64,000 bases of DNA from Plantibacter flavus (lineage in GTDB: Bacteria > Actinomycetota > Actinomycetes > Actinomycetales > Microbacteriaceae): NCBI RefSeq assembly GCF_002024505.1, contig NZ_CP019402.1, positions 186,001 through 250,000 on the forward strand. The letters run 5' to 3'. This document shows, piece by piece, positions 10,404 through 19,529 of the stretch (its first letter is position 1; every line of letters starts with the position of its first letter). The notes below the pieces were generated by a model that did not search any database, was not told where the DNA came from, and saw only the letters and a program-made list of their open reading frames with translations. Made by a program: the position numbers and the translations under genes.

Positions 10404-10425
10404 CCCTTCGACAGGCTCAGGGACC
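10404..10425. repeat. CTTCGACAGGCTCAG repeat, single copy
   Basis: This further direct copy of the dispersed repeat ends 24 bp before the pepA stop codon. Other copies lie near 34189, 36490, 43722, 47651, 51977 and 52043. Confidence 0.7.
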
Positions 10426-10448
10426 TGGCATCGACGCCGCGTCCGGGG

Positions 10449-11993
10449 TCAGGCGCGGAAGTTGAGCGCCAGGTCGATCAGGAGGCGCGTGCCGTACCCG
10501 GTCGCACCCTTCGACCGCCACGACTCGTCCGACTCCACGAGCATGGTGCCGGCGATGTCGAGGTGCGCCCACGGGATGTCGCCGACGAACTCCGCGAGGA
10601 ACAGTGCGGCGAGCGTCGAACCGGCGAACCGGCCGCCGATGTTGGCGAGGTCCGCGACGTCCGAGTCGAGCTGCTTGCGGTAGCTGCGTTCGAGCGGCAG
10701 CTGCCACAGCTGCTCGTCGGTGGCCTTCGATGAGGCGAGCGTCTGGTCGACGATGCCCTGGTCGGTGCCGTGCACGGCCGCCGTCTTCGTGCCGAGCGCC
10801 ATGATCGCGGCACCGGTCAGCGTCGCGATGTCGACGATCGCGTCCGGTTCCTCTTCGACGGCGAGGCTCAGGCCGTCGGCGAGGACGAGGCGACCCTCCG
10901 CGTCGGTGTTCTTGATCTCCACGGTGGTGCCGTTGCGGAACGTCAGCACGTCGCCGAGCATCGTGGCCGAGCCCGAGGGCATGTTGTCCGTGCACATGAG
11001 GAACGCCGTGACGCTGCTCGTGCAGTGCAACTCCTCCAGCGCCGTCACGGCGGACAGGATCGCTCCGGCGCCCGCCATGTCCATCTTCATCGCCGCGTGG
11101 GACGGGTCGGACGGCTTGAGCGAGATGCCGCCCGAGTCGTACATGATGCCCTTGCCGACGAGTGCGAGGTGTCCTGCGGCCTCGATCAGCGAGCCGTCGT
11201 CGTCCTTCGGCGTGTACCGCAGCTTGATCATGCGCGGTTCCTCGACGCTACCGGCGTTGACGCCGAGCAGGCCCCCGAGACCGAGCTCGATGAGCGCGTC
11301 CTTGTCGAAGACCTCGACGTCGAGCCCGTTGGCGGCACCGAGCGTCTCGGCCACCTCGGCGAGGTCGGTCGCCGTGAGGTGTCCGGGAGGCGTGTTCGCG
11401 AGATCGCGCGCGAGGTTCGCCGAACGGGCGAGAACCTCGCCACGGTGTGCGCCCGTCGCGGTCTCGGGCAGGTCTTCAGCACCGGCGACGAGGTGGAGCG
11501 CGACGAGCGGGGTGCGCTTGGTCTCCCGCTTCAACTCGGTGTAGCGGTACCGGGCGAGGAGCGCGCCCTCGACGACGAGCTGCCCCGCGGAGGCCGGGTC
11601 GAGGTCGAACGACCGCGCCACGTCGAGGCCGATGCTCGCGAAGGAGGATGCCGCACGGGCGAAGGCAGCAGCGATGTCGCGGAGGGCTGCCGGGGTGCGC
11701 TTCTCGGGTGCACCGACGCCGACCGCGATGTACGTCGGGGCGTCCTGGCTGGGGATGACGAGCGTCTGGCCGATCTCGCCGGTGAAGCCGGCGCGGGACA
11801 GTGCCGCGCGGTCGAGTCCGAGCGCGGCGGGGATGTCGTCGCCGGCGCCGTCGGCTGCGGGGGCGACGGCCAGGCCGATCGCCTCGACACCCTCGGGGAT
11901 TTCGATCGCGACGCTCAGCTCGACCGCCTCGGCGTCGAGTGAGGGGGTGCGGGAGAAGGTCGGCGGGATCAGCTTGGTGGGGCGGGATGGCAT
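10449..11993 (-). CDS. pepA: Leucyl aminopeptidase (M17 family)
   Basis: This 514-aa cytoplasmic aminopeptidase removes N-terminal residues from peptides and uses two metal ions. The C-terminal catalytic domain carries the M17 signature NTDAEGRL. The metal-binding and catalytic lysine region reads VGKGIMYDSGGISLKPS, and KMDMAGAGAIL follows. The N-terminal domain (residues about 1-170) is the less conserved hexamerisation part. ATG 11993 was chosen because it gives the family's usual length of about 500 aa and follows AAGGAC; the frame stays open far upstream over the neighbouring gene, which is an artefact of high GC content. The gene is transcribed away from the divergent DUF4259 gene. Confidence 0.95.
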   Translation of the reverse strand: MPSRPTKLIPPTFSRTPSLDAEAVELSVAIEIPEGVEAIGLAVAPAADGAGDDIPAALGLDRAALSRAGFTGEIGQTLVIPSQDAPTYIAVGVGAPEKRTPAALRDIAAAFARAASSFASIGLDVARSFDLDPASAGQLVVEGALLARYRYTELKRETKRTPLVALHLVAGAEDLPETATGAHRGEVLARSANLARDLANTPPGHLTATDLAEVAETLGAANGLDVEVFDKDALIELGLGGLLGVNAGSVEEPRMIKLRYTPKDDDGSLIEAAGHLALVGKGIMYDSGGISLKPSDPSHAAMKMDMAGAGAILSAVTALEELHCTSSVTAFLMCTDNMPSGSATMLGDVLTFRNGTTVEIKNTDAEGRLVLADGLSLAVEEEPDAIVDIATLTGAAIMALGTKTAAVHGTDQGIVDQTLASSKATDEQLWQLPLERSYRKQLDSDVADLANIGGRFAGSTLAALFLAEFVGDIPWAHLDIAGTMLVESDESWRSKGATGYGTRLLIDLALNFRA

Positions 11994-12080
11994 GCAGCGT
12001 CCTTCGTCTCGGAATCGGGCTGGATCCATCGTATGGGCCTCACCTGGCCGCTGACGCGAGGGGTCTGGCAGGATGCCGGG

Positions 12081-12857
12081 ATGGGTGCATGGGGAACGGC
12101 GATCTTCTCGAACGACACGGCCTCGGACATCCGCACCGAGTACCGCGAGTACGTGCAGGACCGGGTGCCGGACGACGAGGCGACGCGACGGACCATCGCG
12201 TCGTTCGCCCATCTGGTGGAGCGCGAGGACGGTGAGCTGTGGATCCCGCTCGCGGCCGCGCAGAGTGAGGTCGGCCGGCTCGATCCCGAGGTGCGGACGC
12301 GGGCGCTCGCGGCGATCGATCGCGGTGCCGACCTCGAGCTGTGGGCCGAAGCGGGCCCGGGGGAGGTCGCCAGGCGGACCGCGGCCCTCGATTGTCTCCG
12401 CGAGCATCTCCTCGGCCCGCAGCCCGCACCGAAGCGCCTCCGACGATCGTGGCGCCATGTGGAGGACGACCTGACGCCGGGCGACGTCCTCGCGTTCACG
12501 GCGCCGAACGGACGGACGGCCCTGTTCCGGGTCGCCGGCATCCATCGGTCCCGATACGGTGACTCACCCGAGCTCGACGTGCTCGACTGGGTGGGCGAGC
12601 AGGTCCCCGGGCCGGAGACCCTGGCGACGCTGCGAGCGAAGCGCGAGCCGGCCTCGGGCAATCTGCCGGAGCGTCCGGTCGTCTGGCGGCCGGATCGGTT
12701 CCGCAAGACGGACCCGGTGTGGCACGAGGTCGGCTTCGTCCGTGTCGCACGCCTCGAGGGGTGGCCGAACCGGCCGGGCCGGACCCCTGGTCACTCCGGC
12801 CTCTGGCGGGTGCTCAACCTGGTCGTGACCCGCGACCTCCTCGACGGGACCTGGTGA
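12081..12857 (+). CDS. DUF4259 domain-containing protein
   Basis: The N-terminus MGAWGTAIFSNDTASD is diagnostic of the DUF4259 family, a group of uncharacterised soluble proteins whose members start with this M-G-x-W-G pattern. The family hallmark therefore fixes the start at ATG 12081 rather than an earlier in-frame ATG. The remaining 200 residues include a C-terminal half with no family I recognise. There is no signal peptide or membrane span. It is divergent from pepA with less than 90 bp between starts, and a two-way terminator follows. The function is unknown. Confidence 0.82.
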   Translation: MGAWGTAIFSNDTASDIRTEYREYVQDRVPDDEATRRTIASFAHLVEREDGELWIPLAAAQSEVGRLDPEVRTRALAAIDRGADLELWAEAGPGEVARRTAALDCLREHLLGPQPAPKRLRRSWRHVEDDLTPGDVLAFTAPNGRTALFRVAGIHRSRYGDSPELDVLDWVGEQVPGPETLATLRAKREPASGNLPERPVVWRPDRFRKTDPVWHEVGFVRVARLEGWPNRPGRTPGHSGLWRVLNLVVTRDLLDGTW

Positions 12858-12860
12858 GCT

Positions 12861-12905
12861 GAGGCGGATCGTCGCTCGCGGGGTGGGCGGGCGACGATCC
12901 GCCTC
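12861..12905. terminator. Bidirectional terminator hairpin
   Basis: A perfect 15-bp stem (12861-12875 with 12891-12905) has outer GCTGA and TCAGC ends that nearly continue it. It sits between the convergent DUF4259 and Gfo/Idh genes and can serve both. Confidence 0.75.
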
Positions 12906-12908
12906 ACC

Positions 12909-14048
12909 TCAGCGGGAGGCGACGAGCGCGCCCCGGACGTCGTCGCGCGGCTCGGTCTCGATCGCCTGCGCCTGCGCCTGGGCGAGCACGTCCGCGATGA
13001 CCACGCGCTCGCCGGACTCGGCGGACCGCACGGCGGCCTCCACCATCGCGAGGCTCAGCACGTTGGCGTGCACCTCACCCGAGGGGACACGCCCCGTGCG
13101 CAGGGCGTCGACGAACTCGACGAGCGAGCCCGCGATCTCCTCCGGCACGTCCGGCTCGAGCTCGGCGGTCTCGACCGCCGACGGAGCTCCGCCCTGCGGT
13201 GCGAGCTGCCGCTGCGGAGCGGAGTCGCCGTCCCAGACGGCCGTGCCGTACTCGCCGTTCACTCGCCAACTGCCGTTCCACGAGGTCTCCACGCCGTCCG
13301 CGCACCAGCTGCCGCTGTAGGTGTAGCGGACTCCTCCGGCGAACTCGAAGATCGCGGTCGCGGCGGCGTCGGCGGAGAACCAGCTCCACCCCGGGTTGTA
13401 CTCCTCGCAGTACACGGCGATCGGGTCGCTGCCGAGGACGTAGCGGGCGGCGTCGAAGGCATGGATCGCCATGTCGACGAGCAGCACGTGCGGCATCTCC
13501 TCGCGGAAGCCGCCGAAGTGCGGCGCCTTGAAGAACTCCGTCGTCGCGGACCCGAGCCGACCGAGCGTGGCGACCTGCTCCCGTAAGGCGGCGATCGACG
13601 CGTAGTAGCGACGCGACTGGCTGGTCATGAGCAGTTGCCCGCTTGCCTCGGCCGTCGCCGCCAGGGAAAGCGCCTGCGCGACGGTCGGTGCGATCGGCTT
13701 CTCGCAGAGCACCGGCAACCCGGCGAAGAGCGCCTCGGTGTTGACCGGGTGGTGCGCGGCGGGCACGGTGACGTTGACGACCGCGTCCGCCCCCGTCGCC
13801 TCGGCGACGACGGACACGCTGGTGCCGACGACGACACCCCCGGGGCCCACGACGAGCCCGGCCTCGGTCACCGCCGACTCCGCGAGGGCCGTGTCGAGGT
13901 CGACGACGCCGACGAGTTCCGTGTCCGGGTTCGCGAGGATCGTCCGCAACCACGCCCGTCCCATCCCGCCCGCACCGACGAGCACGAGCCGGACCGGCCT
14001 GATGGCGTCCGCGAGCGTCGCGAAGCCACCGTCGACAGGAGCACTCAT
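12909..14048 (-). CDS. Gfo/Idh/MocA family oxidoreductase (distal gene of the ThuA sugar operon)
   Basis: This 379-aa protein has the Rossmann loop [14 protein letters not shown], the family motif CEKPIAP with its active-site lysine, and [14 protein letters not shown] around the expected catalytic histidine. It is the last gene of a six-gene leftward operon, and its ATG overlaps the stop of the ThuA gene. ThuA-like proteins often pair with such a dehydrogenase (ThuB in rhizobial trehalose use) to oxidise a glucoside to its 3-keto form. That is family knowledge; assignment of this gene as the partner is inference. Confidence 0.88.
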   Translation of the reverse strand: MSAPVDGGFATLADAIRPVRLVLVGAGGMGRAWLRTILANPDTELVGVVDLDTALAESAVTEAGLVVGPGGVVVGTSVSVVAEATGADAVVNVTVPAAHHPVNTEALFAGLPVLCEKPIAPTVAQALSLAATAEASGQLLMTSQSRRYYASIAALREQVATLGRLGSATTEFFKAPHFGGFREEMPHVLLVDMAIHAFDAARYVLGSDPIAVYCEEYNPGWSWFSADAAATAIFEFAGGVRYTYSGSWCADGVETSWNGSWRVNGEYGTAVWDGDSAPQRQLAPQGGAPSAVETAELEPDVPEEIAGSLVEFVDALRTGRVPSGEVHANVLSLAMVEAAVRSAESGERVVIADVLAQAQAQAIETEPRDDVRGALVASR

Positions 14049-14824
14049 CGCGCGAGCGCCCCTTCGTATCCGCGGCCGTTGTAGAAGTCCTCGGTCTCGT
14101 ACCGCAGCAGGACCGGCACCGCGCGTTCCGGACGCAGCGTCTGCGCCCACCGGACGCCGTTCGCGAGGACGCGACGGACGTGCTCGTGGTGGTAGACGGG
14201 GTAGTCCTGGTCGCCGGGGGAGAAGAAGAAGATCTTGCCGAAGCCGCGCTTGTAGGTCATGCCGGAACGGAAGACCTCGCCACCGGTGAAGGTCGAGAGG
14301 AAGACGAGCTCGTCGGGCGCGGGGACGTCGAAGAACTCGCCGTACATCTCCTGCGCCGGGATGATGAACGGGTGCGGGATCCCCTGGGCGATCGGGTGGG
14401 TGGGGTCGACGGTCCAGACGATCTCGCGGTCCTCCTCCGACCGCCACCGGAGCGTGCACGAGGTGCCCATGAGCTTGCCGAAGATCTTCGACCAGTGGCC
14501 GGAGTGCAGCACGAGCAGACCCATACCGGCGAGTACGTGCTGGTGCACGCGCTCGACGACCTCGTCGGCGACCTCGCCGTGAGCCGCATGGCCCCACCAG
14601 ACGAGCACGTCGGTCGCGGCGAGCACCTCCTCGGTGAGCCCGTGCTCCGGTTCGTCGAGCGTGGTCGTGGTGACCACGGCGTCGGCGCCGAGGTGCTCTT
14701 CGATGCCCTCCTTGATGGTCGTGTGCATGCCGTCCGGGTAGATGGCGCGGACCTTCTCCTCGATCTGCTCGTGGCGGTTCTCGCCCCAGACGAGGACGCG
14801 GATGGGGGTGCTGCTGTCGGACAT
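14045..14824 (-). CDS. ThuA domain-containing protein (trehalose-utilisation type)
   Basis: This 259-aa protein belongs to the ThuA-like class I glutamine amidotransferase-like fold. [17 protein letters not shown] opens the fold, [13 protein letters not shown] and [16 protein letters not shown] follow, and a YGEFFDVP segment lies toward the C-terminus. These match the ThuA branch that processes keto-sugars formed by Gfo/Idh enzymes. A good ribosome site (GAAGGAGC) precedes ATG 14824. It lies between the permease genes and a Gfo/Idh gene, so it probably acts in the cytoplasm on the imported sugar. The exact reaction is not shown by the sequence. Confidence 0.88.
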   Translation of the reverse strand: MSDSSTPIRVLVWGENRHEQIEEKVRAIYPDGMHTTIKEGIEEHLGADAVVTTTTLDEPEHGLTEEVLAATDVLVWWGHAAHGEVADEVVERVHQHVLAGMGLLVLHSGHWSKIFGKLMGTSCTLRWRSEEDREIVWTVDPTHPIAQGIPHPFIIPAQEMYGEFFDVPAPDELVFLSTFTGGEVFRSGMTYKRGFGKIFFFSPGDQDYPVYHHEHVRRVLANGVRWAQTLRPERAVPVLLRYETEDFYNGRGYEGALAR

Positions 14825-14883
14825 GGTGGTGCTCCTTCGAGGATGCGTTGCGTGGTCGGAGAGGGTGTCGGAGTGGTCGTCGG

Positions 14884-15765
14884 TCATTTCACGGCACCGC
14901 CCGTGGCGCCCGCGGCGATGAACCGCTGGGCGATGACGAGCAGCAGGATCGCGGGCAGGGACGAGAGGACGGCGGTCGCCATCACCGCGCTCCAGTTCGA
15001 GACCTGCGAGCCGAGGTACTGGTAGATGCCGAGCGTCACTGGCCGGACGTCCTCCGTCGTCGTCAGCGTCAGGGCGAACAGGAAGTCGCTCCAGGAGAAG
15101 AGGAAGGCGAACAGACCGGCGGTGATGAGCACGTTGCGGCTCACCGGGAGGACGATCGAGACGAAGGCCCGCACGTGCCCGGCGCCGTCGACCCGTGCCG
15201 CCTCCACGATCGACGGCGGGATGGTCTGCATCGACGCCCGCAGGATGAGGATCGCGAACGGGATGGCGTGCGAGGCGTCGGCGAGGATCAGCCCGGGGAT
15301 CGAATTGAGCAGGCCGAGGTCGTTGTACGCCGAGTAGAGGGCGTTCGCGATCACGATGCCCGGGATCATCTGGGCGATCAGGATCACGAGGAGGGCGATG
15401 CTGATCCACCGGAACCGGAACTGCGCGAGGGCGTAGGCCGCCGGGGCCGCGATCACCAGGCTGAGGACGACGGTTCCGAGCGAGATGACGAGGCTCGTGA
15501 CGAGGTGCCCGCCCTGGTCGGCGATCGCCTTCTCGTACCCGGCGAAGCTCGGGTTGACCGGGAAGAAGTCCCCGGTGAGCGTGTTGCCGGAGGGTTGCAG
15601 GGACGCGTTCACCATCCAGTAGACGGGGAAGAGCATGATCGCGAGGATGAGGATGCCGAGGACGGTGTAACCGAGGTGGCGCCGGTCGCCGCGGTGGCGA
15701 CGCGGGCCGACCGGGGCGAAGCGGCGCGTCTGCCGGCCGCCGGTCACGATGCTGGTCGTGGTCAT
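14884..15765 (-). CDS. Carbohydrate ABC transporter permease (MalG/CUT1 type)
   Basis: This 293-aa inner-membrane permease has about six spans; the first lies at residues about 31-50 ([20 protein letters not shown]). The ATPase-contact EAA loop reads [14 protein letters not shown] near residue 195. The family is the second permease of CUT1 sugar importers. It pairs with the MalF-type gene immediately upstream, separated by 14 bp. No ATPase gene is present in the locus, so it must share a housekeeping MsiK-like ATPase encoded elsewhere, as is usual in actinobacteria. Confidence 0.93.
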   Translation of the reverse strand: MTTTSIVTGGRQTRRFAPVGPRRHRGDRRHLGYTVLGILILAIMLFPVYWMVNASLQPSGNTLTGDFFPVNPSFAGYEKAIADQGGHLVTSLVISLGTVVLSLVIAAPAAYALAQFRFRWISIALLVILIAQMIPGIVIANALYSAYNDLGLLNSIPGLILADASHAIPFAILILRASMQTIPPSIVEAARVDGAGHVRAFVSIVLPVSRNVLITAGLFAFLFSWSDFLFALTLTTTEDVRPVTLGIYQYLGSQVSNWSAVMATAVLSSLPAILLLVIAQRFIAAGATGGAVK

Positions 15766-15779
15766 GAGGGTCCGTGTCC

Positions 15780-16778
15780 TTACTCGTCGACCGCGCGTCG
15801 GTTCACGCGCAGGTAGACGATGGCGAAGAGGAGCGAGATGACGATGAGGATGTTGCTGAAGGCCGCACCGACACCGAACTCGAAGTTCACGAACGACTCC
15901 TGATACGACCGCACCGCGAGGGTCTGGGTGGCGTTCGCCGGCCCGCCGTTCGTGAGGCCGAGGATGATGTCGAGCACCTTGATCGTGTAGACGACGCCGA
16001 GCACGAGCACGACGCTGACCACGGGGCGGAGGTTCGGCCAGGTGATGTGGCGGAACGCCTTCCAACCGGTCGCGCCGTCGAGCGCTCCCGCCTCGTAGAG
16101 CTCGTCGGGGATGTCCTGGAGGCCGCCGTAGAGGATCGTGACGTTGAACGGGATGCCGATCCAGATGTTGACGAGGACGACCGCGAACAGGGCCACCGAC
16201 GGGCTCGTCAGCCAGGGGACGCCCGACAGGCCGATGGAGCCGAGGGCGGCGTTTAGCACGCCGCTGTCCTGGTCGAGGATCGACCGCCAGGTGGCGCTCG
16301 ACACGATCAGGGGGAGGAGCCAGGGGAGCAGCAGCATCGCGCGGAGGAACGAGCTCAGGGGGAAGCGTCGCTTGAAGAAGACGGCGAGCGCGAGCCCGAT
16401 CACGAACTGCCCGGCGATCGACCCCACCGTGAACAACGCCGTGTTGAGCAGCGCCGGTGTGAACAGTTGGGAACTGAACACGGTCACGTAGTTCGCGAAC
16501 CCGACCCACGGCGCCTCGCCCGTGAAGAACGTCTTCGTCGTGTACTCCTGGAAGCTCATCGTGACGTTCTTGACGACCGGATAGCCGAAGAAGAGGACGA
16601 TGTAGAGCGCTGCGGGAAGGACGAAGCCGAGCTTGATCAGGTCTTCCCGGCGGAAGCGTCGGCTCCGGCGGCCGGCCCCGGCGGGGGTGCGCTTGGTCGG
16701 CGCGCCCCCGTCGGTGCCGCTGGACCGCTGGTCGGTCTTCCGGTCCTGGAGCGATGCTCCGGCGATGCCACTGCTCAT
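15780..16778 (-). CDS. Carbohydrate ABC transporter permease (MalF/CUT1 type)
   Basis: This 332-aa permease has a long arginine-rich cytoplasmic N-terminus (about 45 residues) and six predicted spans. The EAA loop [20 protein letters not shown] lies near residue 230, typical of the MalF branch. It is encoded 5 bp downstream of the binding-protein gene and 14 bp upstream of the MalG-type gene, so it forms the heteromeric channel with that protein. Confidence 0.93.
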   Translation of the reverse strand: MSSGIAGASLQDRKTDQRSSGTDGGAPTKRTPAGAGRRSRRFRREDLIKLGFVLPAALYIVLFFGYPVVKNVTMSFQEYTTKTFFTGEAPWVGFANYVTVFSSQLFTPALLNTALFTVGSIAGQFVIGLALAVFFKRRFPLSSFLRAMLLLPWLLPLIVSSATWRSILDQDSGVLNAALGSIGLSGVPWLTSPSVALFAVVLVNIWIGIPFNVTILYGGLQDIPDELYEAGALDGATGWKAFRHITWPNLRPVVSVVLVLGVVYTIKVLDIILGLTNGGPANATQTLAVRSYQESFVNFEFGVGAAFSNILIVISLLFAIVYLRVNRRAVDE

Positions 16779-16783
16779 CAGGA

Positions 16784-18043
16784 TCAGCCCGCGGCCGCCT
16801 GCTTGAACGCCTCTTCAGGCGTCGCCTGCCCGGTCAGGGCGAGCTGGATGGCGGTGTAGATCTCGGTCGCGGCCTCGGGCCACTCCTCGCCGAGCTCGCC
16901 GGTGCGCGAGCGGGCGTTGGCGACCTGCTCGGTGAACGCGGCCATCTCGGGGACCTTCGCGACGTACTGCTCGGCCAGGGCCGTCTTCGTCGGGACGGTG
17001 AAGCGGGCCTCCGCGAGGGCGAGCTGGTTCTCGTCGCTCGAGATGCACTCGACGAACTTCGCCGCCTTCGCCTGCTTGTCCTTGTCGCCGGTCACGGGGA
17101 CGGTCCAGACCTCGCCGCCGAGCGGGGCGACGGGCGTCTGGCCGGCCTTGTTGACCGGAACCTGCACGCTGCCGTACTTGAGGTTCGTGTCGGCGCTGAG
17201 GGCCGGGATCTGCCACGGACCGTTGATCATCATCGCGGCCTTACCGGCCATGAACTGGTCGTTCACGTCGGCCTGCGACCAGTTGATGACGCTCTTCGAC
17301 GCCGAACCCGAGTTCACGAGGTCGACCTGCAGCTGGAGCGCCTCGGCGACGGCGGGCGTCGTGAGGTCGGCCTCGTCGCCGCCGTTGGTCCACATGAACG
17401 GCAGGAACTGCCAGCTGCCCTCGTAGGTGGCGATGGAGCTGAAGGCCAGCCCGTAGGTGTCGCCCTCGGTCAGTGCCGCCGCGGCCGTCTTGAGTTCGTC
17501 CCACGTGGTCGGCGGGGTGATGCCCTTCGCCGCGAGGAGGTCCTCGTTGTAGAAGAGGCCGAGGGTGTTGACCGTCGGCGCCAGGCCGTAGACCTCCCCC
17601 TCGTAGCTCGCGGCGTCGAGGATGCCCTTCGCGAAGCCCGAGGTGTCGACGCCGTAGTCGCTGAGTGGCGAGAGTCCGCCGGTCGCGGCGATCTCCTGGA
17701 CGTCCGGGTTGTCGAGCATGAGGACGTCGGGCAGCGTCTTGGACGACGACTGCTGGAGCACCTTCTGGATGAGGTCCTTGCCGGGGACGGTTTCGCGCTT
17801 GATCTTCACGCCGACGTCGTCCGCGCACCGGTCGAGGGCTTCGCCCACGAGGGTCTTGTCGGGTTCGTTGTTGTAGTAGTCGAGGATCGTGAGGGTGTCG
17901 GCGTCGCCTCCAGCCGCCGCGCCACCGCCACCGCTGCACGCGGTGAGGGCGAACGGGGTGATCGCGAGGATCGCGAGCGATCCGAGCACGTGCGGCCGAC
18001 GGACGATGCGTGGCCGGGTGTCGCGGGTGGTCGTGGATCTCAT
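16784..18043 (-). CDS. Sugar ABC transporter substrate-binding lipoprotein (family 1)
   Basis: This 419-aa extracellular solute-binding protein has a signal peptide with hydrophobic core LGSLAILAITPFAL and lipobox LTAC, then a glycine/alanine linker. Family 1 features include the central NGPWQIPAL segment and ARFTVPTKTALAEQ near the C-terminus. ATG 18043 has a strong AAAGGAG ribosome site; an ATG 5 nt upstream is followed at once by a stop and is excluded. It supplies the sugar to the two permeases encoded just downstream. The ligand is unknown, but ThuA and Gfo/Idh partners point to a disaccharide or other glycoside. Confidence 0.93.
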   Translation of the reverse strand: MRSTTTRDTRPRIVRRPHVLGSLAILAITPFALTACSGGGGAAAGGDADTLTILDYYNNEPDKTLVGEALDRCADDVGVKIKRETVPGKDLIQKVLQQSSSKTLPDVLMLDNPDVQEIAATGGLSPLSDYGVDTSGFAKGILDAASYEGEVYGLAPTVNTLGLFYNEDLLAAKGITPPTTWDELKTAAAALTEGDTYGLAFSSIATYEGSWQFLPFMWTNGGDEADLTTPAVAEALQLQVDLVNSGSASKSVINWSQADVNDQFMAGKAAMMINGPWQIPALSADTNLKYGSVQVPVNKAGQTPVAPLGGEVWTVPVTGDKDKQAKAAKFVECISSDENQLALAEARFTVPTKTALAEQYVAKVPEMAAFTEQVANARSRTGELGEEWPEAATEIYTAIQLALTGQATPEEAFKQAAAG

Positions 18044-18113
18044 GTCATGGCTCCTTTGCCTGGTGAGTGGTGATCGTGATGCGGTGGTGATCGTGGTGCG
18101 GTGGGTGGTTCGG

Positions 18114-19346
18114 TCAGTGGTCGAGTGGGATCCAGGTGGCACCTGCGTCGGCGCTCGCCGAGACCGCGGCGAGCACGCGCTGCACCCGGAGGCCGTCGGC
18201 GAAGCCCGGTTCGGGCGCCCGGCCGGCGGCGAGGTCGCGGGCGAGGTCGGCGACCTCGTGGACGAAGGTGTGCTCGTAGCCGAGGCCGTGGCCGGCCGGC
18301 CACCAGGCGTCCGCATACGGGTGACCGGGTTCGGTGACGAGGATGCGCCGGAAGCCCGCCTCCTCGGCCGGGAGGGTGTGGTCGTGGAACTGCAGCTCGT
18401 TCATGCGCTCGAAGTCGAAGACGAGCGATCCGTCGGAGCCGTCGACCTCGATCCGCATCGCGTTCTTGCGGCCGGTGGCGAAGCGGGTGGCCTCGAAGGT
18501 CGCCAGGGCGCCGCCGTCGGTGCGGGCGATGAACACGACCGCGTCGTCGACGGTCACCCGCCCGGTGAGGGGTTCCGACACCTCGCCATCCTCAGGATCG
18601 CCCTCCGTGGTGGCGCTGAGGCCGCTCGACGAGGTGGGGAGCGGCCGTTCGGTGACGAAGGTCGAGGTCAGGGCGCTCACGCCGGTCAGTTCCTGCCCGG
18701 TGACGAACCGTGCGAGATCGATGATGTGGGCGCCGAGGTCACCGAGCGCACCGGAGCCGGCCTGGTCGGCGTCGAGTCGCCAGACGAGCGGGAAGGTGGG
18801 ATCCGCGATCCAGTCCTGCAGGTACTGGGCCCGGATGTGACGGATCGTCCCGAGGCGACCGTCGGTGACGAGCCGTCGTGCATAGGCGAGCGCGGGGGTG
18901 CGTCGGTAGCTGAAGCCGACCATCGCGCGCACGCCGCGCGCAGCCGCCCGTTCGGCCGCGGCGTTCATCCGCTCGGCCTCCTCCAGCGTGTTCGCGAGCG
19001 GCTTCTCGCAGAGGACGTGGATACCGGCGTCGAGTGCGGCGATCGCGATCTCAGCGTGGAGGTGGCCCGGGGTGCAGATGTCGATCACGTCGACGTCGCC
19101 ACGGCTGAGGAGCGCTCGCCAGTCGGTCTCGACGTCGGCGATCCCGAACCGGTCGGCGAACGCGCGGGCGGCGTCGGCATCGCGACCGCTGACGGCGACG
19201 AGCTCGACCCCGCGGCCGAGGTCGAAGAAGCGGGGAGCGGTGGTCCAGGCCTGCGCGTGGATGGTGCCCATGAAGCTGTACCCGACGATCGCGACGCGCA
19301 GTGGCTGCTCGGACCGGTTGTCGTCCGTGGTCGTCGGTACAGGCAT
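18114..19346 (-). CDS. Gfo/Idh/MocA family oxidoreductase (first gene of the ThuA sugar operon)
   Basis: This 410-aa dehydrogenase has the Rossmann loop VAIVGYSFMGTIHAQAW (a serine-phenylalanine variant of GxGxxG), CEKPLAN with the catalytic lysine, and GDLGAHIIDLARF around the expected histidine. A long C-terminal alpha/beta domain follows, as in glucose-fructose oxidoreductase relatives. ATG 19346 follows GAAGGAGCC at good spacing. It is the first gene after the operator-promoter region and the operon's second distinct Gfo/Idh enzyme, which suggests two successive or alternative oxidations of the imported glycoside. Confidence 0.9.
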   Translation of the reverse strand: MPVPTTTDDNRSEQPLRVAIVGYSFMGTIHAQAWTTAPRFFDLGRGVELVAVSGRDADAARAFADRFGIADVETDWRALLSRGDVDVIDICTPGHLHAEIAIAALDAGIHVLCEKPLANTLEEAERMNAAAERAAARGVRAMVGFSYRRTPALAYARRLVTDGRLGTIRHIRAQYLQDWIADPTFPLVWRLDADQAGSGALGDLGAHIIDLARFVTGQELTGVSALTSTFVTERPLPTSSSGLSATTEGDPEDGEVSEPLTGRVTVDDAVVFIARTDGGALATFEATRFATGRKNAMRIEVDGSDGSLVFDFERMNELQFHDHTLPAEEAGFRRILVTEPGHPYADAWWPAGHGLGYEHTFVHEVADLARDLAAGRAPEPGFADGLRVQRVLAAVSASADAGATWIPLDH

Positions 19347-19394
19347 CAGCACGGCTCCTTCGCCGGTCGAGGTCGGATCGCGCAGACCGGGAAG

Positions 19395-19406
19395 TTAACC
19401 GGTTTA
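19395..19406. promoter_or_regulatory. Palindromic LacI-family operator, left site
   Basis: TTAACCGGTTTA is a near-perfect palindrome with a central CG. It lies 49 bp upstream of the Gfo/Idh start, and an identical copy lies 67 bp away. Confidence 0.72.
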
Positions 19407-19461
19407 CTGCGCGCTTCGGGAACCAGCATGCACCGTGCCGCCGGAGTCGTCAAGAAGCAAT

Positions 19462-19473
19462 TTAACCGGTTTA
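19462..19473. promoter_or_regulatory. Palindromic LacI-family operator, right site
   Basis: TTAACCGGTTTA here is identical to the left site and is preceded by one more T. It lies about 57 bp upstream of the divergent LacI-type gene, so one protein probably controls both directions. Confidence 0.72.
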
Positions 19474-19529
19474 CCGAATCGTAATCCGTGAGAGACTGAC
19501 CGGACAGCACCGCACCTGAACGGGGATCC

